Numbered from the stretch's first letter, positions 1 through 5,916 are shown. The stretch is 6,158 bases of DNA from Gallionellaceae bacterium (GCA_947445045.1 CANFCA010000071.1:1-6158); one strand, 5' to 3'. Made by a program: numbers and translations. The notes: generated from the sequence alone by a model not told the origin.

Positions 1-416
1 ATGATAGTTGGGGTCTAAATACGCCTCGCTATGCACACAATTTAATTGCTGGATCCGACTTGAGGGAGGGTGGTTACAATTTGATTGTGGGACACTGCCA
101 ACTTGATTTATTGAAACAAGCAGTGCCTGAACGTGTATATGAAAATAAAACTTGGGAAAATCAATGTAAAGTTTTAGTCTCATACATTCAGTCTGCAAAT
201 TACAAGGTATTTTTAGTTCCCTTTTTGAAAGAAAGTGAATTCAGAACTTCTTTAAGGAAGTTTTTGGGTTTGGGTAGCTATGATATTGCGCGTCGTCGAT
301 ATGATCTGTTCGCAATTTCTCCAACTTATGAAAATTCAATAGCTTTGGAAAACTTGTTGATTCAGTATGGTGGAATTAAGTATTCCTCGTCTAGCGTAAG
401 TTTCGGGCGAACATAG
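1..416 (+). CDS. 3' end of an unidentified gene; possibly the C-terminal domain of a GT-C (AftB/PMT-like) glycosyltransferase
   Basis: The frame is open from base 3 to the TAG at 414-416 with no stop, so about 137 C-terminal residues of a longer gene are visible. A TTG at 60 is in frame but has no ribosome-binding site, and the frame continues upstream of it, so it is not taken as a start. The visible part is soluble, with no membrane segment. It begins DSWGLNTPRYAH and soon reads YNLIVGHCQLDLL. A D-x-x-GLN-x-P segment followed by 'DLIVGH'-type text recalls the extracytoplasmic C-terminal domains of GT-C glycosyltransferases that use polyprenyl-phospho-sugars. That would suit the downstream donor-synthesis genes, but it is inference from a fragment. 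G+C over 61-420 is about 36% by hand count, which looks lower than in the next gene. The stop is 30 bases before the DprE1-like start, in the same frame, so the two are probably co-transcribed. An unrelated glycan-cluster protein remains possible. Confidence 0.5.
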   Translation, partial: DSWGLNTPRYAHNLIAGSDLREGGYNLIVGHCQLDLLKQAVPERVYENKTWENQCKVLVSYIQSANYKVFLVPFLKESEFRTSLRKFLGLGSYDIARRRYDLFAISPTYENSIALENLLIQYGGIKYSSSSVSFGRT

Positions 417-446
417 TTTAATTACTTATCAATACAACGCTTACTT

Positions 447-1796
447 ATGCCTTCGCTCATTACTAACCTCTCTAGCTGGGGTCGTTACCCAGTGTATTCC
501 TGTAAATTGGAGCGCCCTGAGCGTTACGCCGATCTGAGTTCCACTGCATCCAGCCAAATTGCCAGAGGCCAAGGGCGCAGTTATGGAGATGCTGCACTCA
601 ACGAAAATGGACGAATACTTTTGACAGAGCGGATTAACCGCTTGCTGGAATTCGATTTGGAGCAAGGAACTTTACGGGCTGAGGCAGGTGTTACCATTGC
701 AGAAATTTTGCCAATAATTGTTTCCAAGGGCTGGTTTTTACCTGTTACCCCCGGTACAAAATTTGTTTCTCTAGGTGGTTGTGTTGCGGCAGACGTGCAT
801 GGCAAAAATCATCATCATGAAGGTTCGTTCGGTGAACACGTTCTTAGCATTGAAATGATTTTGGCGGATGGTGTTCGTACGAGCTGTTCACCTTCCGAAA
901 ACGCAGAGCTATTTTGTGCGACGGTTGGCGGCATGGGCCTGACGGGCATCATCGGTGAAGTAACGCTCAAGCTTATCCCGATACAAAGTGGGTATGTGGA
1001 GGTGCAAAATCATACTGCTGAAAATTTAGAGCAGATGTTTAGTTTGATGCAGGATGAGACGATTGATGATCGTTACAGTGTTGCGTGGATAGATAGTATG
1101 GCCCGTGGTGCGCGGCTAGGTAGAGGCGTGGTGATGTGTGGACATCATGCGTTGAAAGATGAGTTGCCAAATAACTTTCATAGCATTAGCAAACCTAAAA
1201 GTAATCGCTCTATTCCATTTGATTTCCCTTCTTGGATGTTGAGCCAGTTGAGTATCGCCACATTCAATGCACTGTATTACCAGCGGGTAGGCGGAAAACG
1301 CGCACCATTTCTGAGTGGCTATGACCCATATTTTTATCCGCTAGATACGATCAGTCATTGGAATCGCATGTATGGCAAACGTGGCTTTGTGCAGTATCAA
1401 TGTGTGATTCCTGATAGCACGGCATTTGAGGGTATTAAAGCACTGTTGCAAAAATTATCCGATAGTCGTCGTCCGTCCTTTCTTGCTGTGTTGAAAAGAT
1501 TGGGCGCAGAAGGTAGGGGATTGCTATCGTTTCCAATGGCGGGTTATACCCTTGCACTAGATTTGCCGATTCGCGATGAAGGCTTGTTTGTGTTGTTAAA
1601 CGAGTTAGATGAAATCGTTCTTCGGCATGGTGGGCGGGTGTATCTCGCCAAAGATGCGCGGCTTTCTGCCGATTCGTTTCGCTCCATGTATCCACATTAT
1701 GAAGAGTGGCTCAAAATAAAAAATGTAGTTGATCCGAATAACAAGTTTAGCTCCAGTTTGTCGCGGCGTTTAGGTATTGGGAGCGAAGCAGCATGA
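447..1796 (+). CDS. dprE1: DprE1-like FAD-dependent polyprenyl-phospho-ribose 2-oxidase
   Basis: This 449-residue flavoprotein belongs to the VAO/PCMH (D-arabinono-1,4-lactone oxidase-like) superfamily. By analogy with mycobacterial DprE1 (about 460 residues) it oxidises C2 of polyprenyl-phospho-ribose to the 2-keto sugar at the cytoplasmic membrane face. The N-terminal FAD-binding half contains RGQGRSYGD (40-48), TPGT (101-104) and the hallmark VHGKNHH (117-123), followed by GSFGEHV. The C-terminal substrate half contains SFPMAGYTLALDLP (361-374) and YLAKDAR (399-405), whose Lys402 matches the catalytic-site lysine (Lys418) of the Mycobacterium tuberculosis enzyme. The residue matching Cys387, the benzothiazinone target, is Ala370. 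No signal peptide or membrane segment is seen. ATG 447 is the first usable start after the preceding in-frame TAG at 414-416, and the family-typical SSWGRYPV follows it closely. There is no clear Shine-Dalgarno, so translation may be coupled to the upstream gene. The end overlaps the dprE2 start by ATGA. Confidence 0.92.
   Translation: MPSLITNLSSWGRYPVYSCKLERPERYADLSSTASSQIARGQGRSYGDAALNENGRILLTERINRLLEFDLEQGTLRAEAGVTIAEILPIIVSKGWFLPVTPGTKFVSLGGCVAADVHGKNHHHEGSFGEHVLSIEMILADGVRTSCSPSENAELFCATVGGMGLTGIIGEVTLKLIPIQSGYVEVQNHTAENLEQMFSLMQDETIDDRYSVAWIDSMARGARLGRGVVMCGHHALKDELPNNFHSISKPKSNRSIPFDFPSWMLSQLSIATFNALYYQRVGGKRAPFLSGYDPYFYPLDTISHWNRMYGKRGFVQYQCVIPDSTAFEGIKALLQKLSDSRRPSFLAVLKRLGAEGRGLLSFPMAGYTLALDLPIRDEGLFVLLNELDEIVLRHGGRVYLAKDARLSADSFRSMYPHYEEWLKIKNVVDPNNKFSSSLSRRLGIGSEAA
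1779..1783 (+). promoter_or_regulatory. Shine-Dalgarno for the DprE2-like gene
   Basis: GGGAG lies nine bases before the ATG at 1793, inside the last codons of the DprE1-like gene. Together with the ATGA stop/start overlap it supports this start and suggests coupled translation of the two epimerase subunits. Confidence 0.6.
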
Positions 1797-2530
1797 ACGA
1801 AGCAGTTTTAATTTTAGGCGCAACTTCAGCCATCGCACGTGCCACCGCTGTTTCTTTTGCCTCGCGAGGCGATTCGTTGTATCTGGCTTCACGAGACGAA
1901 GATGAATTGCGGCGCATCTCAACTGACTTGCGATTGCGCTTTGGGGTTGAAGTACATTTCGGGTTATTTGATGCGGAGGCAACGGAGACACACGACACAT
2001 TCTTCAAATCCATAGTAGCTGTCATGCCCAATCTTTCTGGTGTGGTGTTAGCTTTTGGTTATCTCGGCGACCAAGTGGCGGCGAGAGATTTCTCCGTTGG
2101 TGCAAAAGTCATAGCCATTAATTTCACTGGTGCGGTTTCTATTCTTAACATCTGTGCGAATTATTTCGAACAGAAAAAAAGTGGATTTATTATAGGTATA
2201 GCTTCGGTAGCCGGTGACAGAGGCAGGCAAAGCAACTATGTGTATGGCGCTGCAAAAGGCGCACTCAGCTTGTATTTGCAAGGTTTGCGTAATCGGTTGT
2301 GCGCTAATGGCGTGAGAGTCATCACTATTAAGCCTGGGTTTGTAGATACCGGGATGACGTATGGATTGCCTGGATTGTTTTTAGTTGCTTCACCTCATTC
2401 TATAGGCGAGTGCATTGTAAGTTCGTTGAACAAATCAGCAGATATAGTTTACCTTCCGTGGTTTTGGCGTTACATCATGCTAATTATCAAACATATCCCA
2501 GAACCGATTTTCAAACGGATGAAGTTGTGA
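1793..2530 (+). CDS. dprE2: DprE2-like short-chain dehydrogenase, polyprenyl-phospho-2-keto-ribose reductase
   Basis: This 245-residue classical-size SDR should reduce the 2-keto intermediate made by the DprE1-like enzyme to polyprenyl-phospho-D-arabinose, using NAD(P)H. The nucleotide-binding turn is GATSAIA (9-15), a DprE2-style variant of TGxxxGIG. The usual NNAG is replaced by AFGYLGD (87-93), as in mycobacterial DprE2 (AFGLLGD as I recall it). Further SDR elements are IN at 109-110, the catalytic triad Ser138, Tyr151 and Lys155 (YGAAK), and PGFVDTGMT (181-189). The C-terminus, RYIML-IKHIPEPIFKRM, has the hydrophobic and basic pattern of DprE2, probably a membrane-contacting helix. The start ATG overlaps the upstream stop, and the end forms a GTGA overlap with the phosphatase gene. 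The family match is strong. The substrate is inferred from the paired DprE1-like gene and the prenyltransferase nearby. Confidence 0.9.
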   Translation: MNEAVLILGATSAIARATAVSFASRGDSLYLASRDEDELRRISTDLRLRFGVEVHFGLFDAEATETHDTFFKSIVAVMPNLSGVVLAFGYLGDQVAARDFSVGAKVIAINFTGAVSILNICANYFEQKKSGFIIGIASVAGDRGRQSNYVYGAAKGALSLYLQGLRNRLCANGVRVITIKPGFVDTGMTYGLPGLFLVASPHSIGECIVSSLNKSADIVYLPWFWRYIMLIIKHIPEPIFKRMKL

Positions 2531-3150
2531 GCGAAAAGCGAACGGATAAACCAGTCGTGGCAGCATTCGATTTTGATGGCACGTTGACGCGGCGCGATAC
2601 GATGTTCCCATTTTTGCTTCATGTTGTTGGATGGTCTGTGTTTATTCGTCACCTATTCATGCTTGCGCCAACGCTATTAGGCTATGGGTTGGGTCTGATA
2701 CGCAACGACATCGCGAAGGAACGAGTGTTTACTCGTTTTTTGGCAGACATGAGAATTGTCGAGTTGAAGCTCAAGGCTGAGCAGTTTTCGTTGCTTGTTT
2801 TGCCGAAACTACTTCGCCCTGAAGCCATGCAACGCTTCAAATGGCATAAGGAGCAGAGACATCGTTGTGTGGTCATCAGTGCATCGTTAGCGCTTTACGT
2901 GCACCATTGGGCAATCAATGCGGGTTTTGATGATGTGATTGCTACGCATCTGGATATGCGAAAAGATGGAAGTATTACGGGCAATTTGTCTGGTGGAAAT
3001 TGTTTCGGTAGCGAGAAGGTGAGACGACTTGAGGGATTGCTGGAGAGTAGAGAACACTACATTTTATATGCTTACGGCGATAGCCGAGGCGATAAAGAAC
3101 TAATGTCTTTTGCCGACCACCCCTATTATCGACGATTTCCCAAATTATAA
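2527..3150 (+). CDS. HAD-IB family phosphatase, candidate polyprenyl-phospho-phosphoribose 5-phosphatase
   Basis: This is a 207-residue haloacid-dehalogenase-superfamily hydrolase of the phosphoserine-phosphatase-like HAD-IB group. All four motifs are intact: DFDGT (Asp15 nucleophile, Asp17 acid/base), VISAS (116-120, Ser118), Lys164 in GSEKVRRL, and GDSRGDKELM (Asp185 and Asp189 for Mg2+). The C1 cap, about residues 27-95, includes a hydrophobic stretch (29-57) that could touch the membrane. The chosen start is GTG 2527, which makes a GTGA overlap with the DprE2-like stop and places the first motif 15 residues in, as usual for the family. A longer in-frame ATG at 2410 would overlap dprE2 by 121 bases and add residues with no family character. 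In this operon its likely job is to remove the 5-phosphate left by the prenyltransferase. Mycobacteria are thought to use a PAP2-type protein (Rv3807c) for this. The exact substrate is inference. Confidence 0.85.
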   Translation: MSEKRTDKPVVAAFDFDGTLTRRDTMFPFLLHVVGWSVFIRHLFMLAPTLLGYGLGLIRNDIAKERVFTRFLADMRIVELKLKAEQFSLLVLPKLLRPEAMQRFKWHKEQRHRCVVISASLALYVHHWAINAGFDDVIATHLDMRKDGSITGNLSGGNCFGSEKVRRLEGLLESREHYILYAYGDSRGDKELMSFADHPYYRRFPKL

Positions 3151-3152
3151 AG

Positions 3153-4025
3153 ATGAAAAATCTATTCGATCTATTACGCTTAATGCGCCCTTACCAGTGG
3201 GTGAAGAATGCTTTCGTATTTACTGGTCTGCTATTCGGTCATGCTTGGAGTGATGCTAATCTGGTCACCAACGCGGTGATGGTATTTACTGCATTTTGTA
3301 TTCTATCCAGTGCGATTTACACATTAAACGACATAATTGATATAGAACAGGATAAGCAGCATCCCAAAAAATGTAAGCGCCCATTGGCTGCAGGACTAGT
3401 GTCCGTTCCTGCAGCGTTCGCGCTTGCTGCTTTGTTGGGCGTAATCGGTATGGGATTGGCATACAGCGTATCGCTGAGGGTACTAATTATCTTGGTTGGT
3501 TATGCGTTAATGAACATTGCTTATTCGCTACGGCTAAAGCATGTAGTGATTCTGGATGTGTTCATTATCGCTACGGGTTTCATGTTACGCATTCTCGCTG
3601 GGACGCTGGGAATTGGAATTCCGCCTTCGCAGTGGTTGCTGCTGTGCGGATTGATGGTGACACTGTTTCTCGGTTTTACCAAACGCCGTGCGGAAATCAT
3701 TGCCCTGACTGATGATAAAGCTGCACATCGCAAAGTGTTGGAGCATTATAGCCCTGTGCTGCTGGACAAGATGATAGGTGTAACCGCCGCTGGGCTGATC
3801 ATGAGTTACAGCTTGTACACTATGAATGCCGACACGATGCGTATCCATGGCACTGCCAATCTAATTTACACGGTACCTTTTGTTATGTATGGGGTATTTC
3901 GCTATATTTACTTGTTACACCACCAAAGTCGTGGTGGAGATCCTTCGCATGATTTAGTACGCGATCCTCATTTATTCATTGTGGTAGGGGCGTGGTTGAT
4001 TGCAACGATACTGTTGATCGCATGA
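3153..4025 (+). CDS. UbiA-superfamily polyprenyl-phosphate phosphoribosyltransferase (DPPR synthase-like)
   Basis: This 290-residue integral membrane protein has about nine hydrophobic segments. It resembles mycobacterial Rv3806c, which transfers 5-phosphoribose from PRPP to decaprenyl phosphate, the committed step of D-arabinose donor synthesis. Early residues RPYQWVKN (12-19) and the first Asp-rich motif NDIIDIEQD (59-67), followed by HPKKCKRPLAAG (70-81), give the NDxxDxxxDxxHPxKxxRP pattern typical of this branch. The second conserved region is YSLRLKH (124-130) with Asp135, followed by GFTKRRAE (174-181). A late GGDPSHDLVRDPHLF (261-275) matches the loop seen in DPPR synthases rather than in quinone or haem prenyltransferases. 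The ATG lies two bases after the phosphatase stop with no strong Shine-Dalgarno, which suggests coupling. In other bacteria HAD and UbiA domains can be fused in one chain, and the adjacency here fits consecutive steps. The stop overlaps the next start by ATGA. Confidence 0.88.
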   Translation: MKNLFDLLRLMRPYQWVKNAFVFTGLLFGHAWSDANLVTNAVMVFTAFCILSSAIYTLNDIIDIEQDKQHPKKCKRPLAAGLVSVPAAFALAALLGVIGMGLAYSVSLRVLIILVGYALMNIAYSLRLKHVVILDVFIIATGFMLRILAGTLGIGIPPSQWLLLCGLMVTLFLGFTKRRAEIIALTDDKAAHRKVLEHYSPVLLDKMIGVTAAGLIMSYSLYTMNADTMRIHGTANLIYTVPFVMYGVFRYIYLLHHQSRGGDPSHDLVRDPHLFIVVGAWLIATILLIA

Positions 4026-4987
4026 ACAGCACTATTCTGAGTGGCTGGCGTTTTCGCGCGCTGTTGTTGACTGTGTTGTTAAGTGCGATAGGCTATTTGG
4101 CATTTTCTCTGTGGGGTGGTTGGCGAGAGGTGCTCGTAGCGATTGCCCGCGTTGGCTTCGTTGGCACAATCATCGCGCTTACACTTTCGTTAATTAACTA
4201 CGGATTGCGCTTTGCGCGCTGGCAAAAATTTCTTGCCTTGCTTGGGCATCAAATTCATAGCCAAGAAAGCTTACGCATTTACATTGCTGGATTCGGTCTG
4301 ACTATACTTCCAGGCAAAGCAGGTGAAGCCATTCGCAGCGTGTTCCTCAAGCATCACGGCGTGACTTATCCTGAGAGTCTAGCGGCTTTTTTCTCGGAAC
4401 ATTTTTCCAATCTCATTAGTATGCTGTTGCTCGTTTCCATAGGCTTGTGGGTATATCCACAAGCGCAGGTAATCGTGGCGATTTTGGCAGGATTAATTTT
4501 AGTAGTACTGGTGGTACTTCAACAAACTCGATGGTTAAAAATGCTGGAATCGTTTGTGCAGAGGCGGTTACCAGGTCGATTGGGTGAGCTAGCAGTCCAC
4601 AGCATTGAGATTGTGCTGCATTCCGGGCGTTGTTTTAGATTTCCCATTTTGCTGTTTAGCATTGTGTTGGGGCTGGTGGCGTGGGGGGCGGAAGGCGTGG
4701 CTTTTTACTACATCATGCATACCCTCGGCAGTGACATATCACTTCAGGTTGCGCTATTCATCTACGCCTTTTCCATGCTAGTTGGTGCAATTAGTTTTTT
4801 GCCAGGAGGTCTTGGTGGAACGGAAGCCACCATGGTCACATTGCTCATGATGAATAATGTCGCTCAACCGCAAGCTGTTGCAGCGACTGTCATAATTCGC
4901 CTAGCTACACTGTGGTTTGCAGTAGCGTTGGGCATTTTTTCGTTAGTGATGATGGAACGTAAAAATAGATTGATCCGGTTGAGTTAA
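4022..4987 (+). CDS. YbhN/UPF0104-type integral membrane protein, candidate flippase for the lipid-linked pentose
   Basis: This 321-residue protein has about eight hydrophobic segments and belongs to the lysylphosphatidylglycerol synthetase/AglD transmembrane family (UPF0104, YbhN-like). Family signatures are GFGLTILPGKAGEAIR (90-105) and SFLPGGLGGTEAT (258-270), two Gly/Pro re-entrant-like motifs, plus NYGLRFARW (59-67), which resembles the family's N-x-x-x-R-x-x-R-W stretch. There is no catalytic domain. The start at ATG 4022 overlaps the UbiA stop (ATGA). A longer frame from 3992 would overlap UbiA by 34 bases and adds ten polar residues with no support. Members often sit beside polyprenyl-sugar or glycosyltransferase genes, so a role in moving or supporting transfer of the lipid-linked arabinose across the inner membrane is plausible but inferred. 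Mycobacteria instead have a GtrA-type protein (Rv3789) near dprE1/dprE2. This is the last gene of the operon. Confidence 0.82.
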   Translation: MNSTILSGWRFRALLLTVLLSAIGYLAFSLWGGWREVLVAIARVGFVGTIIALTLSLINYGLRFARWQKFLALLGHQIHSQESLRIYIAGFGLTILPGKAGEAIRSVFLKHHGVTYPESLAAFFSEHFSNLISMLLLVSIGLWVYPQAQVIVAILAGLILVVLVVLQQTRWLKMLESFVQRRLPGRLGELAVHSIEIVLHSGRCFRFPILLFSIVLGLVAWGAEGVAFYYIMHTLGSDISLQVALFIYAFSMLVGAISFLPGGLGGTEATMVTLLMMNNVAQPQAVAATVIIRLATLWFAVALGIFSLVMMERKNRLIRLS

Positions 4988-5025
4988 TTATTCAGCGGAA
5001 TATTTCTTTGTATTTCACCATCCAT

Positions 5026-5054
5026 CTGGAGAAATGCAGGCTATTTCCCTCCAG
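5026..5054 (+). terminator. Stem-loop after the arabinose operon, possible transcription end or mRNA 3' stabiliser
   Basis: The left arm CTGGAGAAAT (5026-5035) pairs with ATTTC (5043-5047) and TCCAG (5050-5054), giving ten pairs with a two-base bulge (CC) and a seven-base loop, 38 bases after the YbhN-type stop. The following bases, TAATTAACTT, are AT-rich but are not a proper T run, so an intrinsic terminator is uncertain. Confidence 0.35.
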
Positions 5055-5241
5055 TAATTAACTTGGAGTGATTGCAGGAGATAATTACCGTTACCTAGGT
5101 GTTCAAAAATCGTGACGAACTAGTGATTGGCAACATCTGAACTCTAATTAGGTTCACTGCCGACATTGCCATCAGTCCGCTTTATGGCAACCCCATCAAT
5201 GAGAATTCATGTTGGAGATCAAATAAAATAGGCATGCTCAA

Positions 5242-5274
5242 TTGACATGAATAACCCAAGCGGAAGGGTATAAT
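5242..5274 (+). promoter_or_regulatory. Sigma70-like promoter for the DUF4160/DUF2442 module
   Basis: A consensus TTGACA is at 5242-5247 and a consensus TATAAT at 5269-5274. The 21-base spacer is longer than the preferred 17, and there is no TG extension, so activity may depend on a regulator or on a weaker -35 at better spacing. The -10 ends six bases before the DUF4160 ATG, so transcription would start at or next to that ATG. ACCC (5254-5257) and GGGT (5266-5269) form a short inverted repeat that reaches into the -10 and could be part of an operator. Confidence 0.55.
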
Positions 5275-5280
5275 CCCAGA

Positions 5281-5510
5281 ATGCCAACTATTCTATACAT
5301 CAACGGATTTCGTTTCATCATCTGGCCAGATGATCATGATCCGCCTCACATTCATGTATTCAAAGGTGACGGCGAAGCTAAGGTGTCAATTAATAAGCTC
5401 GATTGGTTTTAGTAATTGGCTTATCAAAACAAGAAGCGAGGTTTATTTTGAATACCGTGATAGATCATCAAAAAACTCTGCTTAAAGAATGGGAGAAAAT
5501 CCATGGTTAA
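5281..5510 (+). pseudogene. DUF4160 family gene, frameshifted
   Basis: Reading from ATG 5281 gives 43 residues to a TAG at 5410-5412. They begin MPTILYINGFRF and contain DDHDPPHIHVFKGDGEAKV, the clear DUF4160 N-terminal signature. In the frame one base back, the sequence continues LSKQEARFILNTVIDHQ and ends LLKEWEKIHG before TAA 5508-5510, which is the typical DUF4160 C-terminal helix. One extra T in the run at 5407-5410 would join the halves as a protein of about 76 residues, close to normal family length. The break must lie between 5397 and 5412, because the second frame has a TAA at 5394-5396. No Shine-Dalgarno fits before the ATG. The restored stop would overlap the DUF2442 start by eight bases. 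The break could be a real mutation, a sequencing error, or, less likely, a programmed -1 slip. The biochemical function of the family is unknown to me. Confidence 0.75.
5491..5495 (+). promoter_or_regulatory. Shine-Dalgarno for the DUF2442 gene
   Basis: GGGAG ends seven bases before ATG 5503. It fixes that start and means DUF2442 can be translated even though the DUF4160 frame is broken upstream. Confidence 0.6.
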
Positions 5511-5916
5511 TAACATCGATTTCGAAACGCAATTCAAACAGGCTAAACAGGCTGGATTAGCTGCGCTTGGTGAGCCACGCGCAAAAACTGCAAGATATAG
5601 TCGCGCACGCCGTAAGTTCGTTGTGGAATTAACCAACGGCTGCACGTTTATGTTTCCTGTGGATATGGCTCAAGGCTTAACTGGCGCAACTGATAGCGAG
5701 CTAGCTGATGTAGAGGTGCTAGGTAGTGGATTCGGTTTGCACTGGGAAAAACTCGATGCTGATTTGAGCATTCCTGCCTTGATCATCGGTATTTTTGGCA
5801 GTAAGGCATGGATGCAGGAATTAGCTAGGCGAGGAGGATCGGTGACTTCGCCAACAAAAGCTGCCGCTGCCCGTTCCAATGGCGCTAAAGGCGGCAGACC
5901 AATAAAGAGAGCTTAG
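5503..5916 (+). CDS. DUF2442 domain protein, partner of DUF4160
   Basis: This is a 137-residue soluble protein. The DUF2442 core runs from about residue 27 to 104. It includes ARYSRARRKFVVELTNG (30-46), FMFPV (49-53), the GLTGATDSELADVEVLG segment (58-74), and the diagnostic GFGLHWEKLDADLSIPALI (76-94). About 25 residues precede the core, and a C-terminal tail with ARSNGAKGGRPIKR (123-136) follows it. Such a basic, Gly-rich tail recurs in longer DUF2442 proteins and may bind nucleic acid or a partner. DUF2442 and DUF4160 genes often sit side by side and have been suggested as toxin-antitoxin-like pairs. Which partner would be the toxin is not evident here. The start has a good ribosome-binding site and lies inside the restored end of DUF4160, so the genes share a transcript. 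The biochemical function is unknown. Confidence 0.88.
   Translation: MVNNIDFETQFKQAKQAGLAALGEPRAKTARYSRARRKFVVELTNGCTFMFPVDMAQGLTGATDSELADVEVLGSGFGLHWEKLDADLSIPALIIGIFGSKAWMQELARRGGSVTSPTKAAAARSNGAKGGRPIKRA

Larger units (their letters stand above)
4988..5280 (+). other. Intergenic region between the arabinose operon and the DUF4160/DUF2442 module
   Basis: These 293 bases hold no convincing gene in any frame. Visible elements are the stem-loop at 5026-5054, an 8-base palindrome ACCTAGGT at 5093-5100, an imperfect palindrome at 5139-5155, and the promoter for the downstream module from 5242. A 15-codon ATG frame at 5184-5231 has no family character and is not called. Confidence 0.6.

Noticed and set aside
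60..62. TTG at 60 as the true start of the first gene
   Set aside because: The frame is open to the left edge, there is no ribosome-binding site, and the upstream in-frame residues look like a continuous protein.
2410..2526. Longer N-terminus for the HAD phosphatase starting at ATG 2410
   Set aside because: It would overlap the DprE2-like gene by 121 bases and adds 39 residues without family character. GTG 2527 gives the normal distance to the first HAD motif and a GTGA overlap.
3992..4021. Upstream ATG at 3992 for the YbhN-type protein
   Set aside because: It lies within the last UbiA codons and adds ten unsupported residues. ATG 4022 makes the usual ATGA overlap.
5184..5231. 15-codon ATG frame in the intergenic region
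   Set aside because: It has no clear ribosome-binding site, is very short and has no recognisable character.
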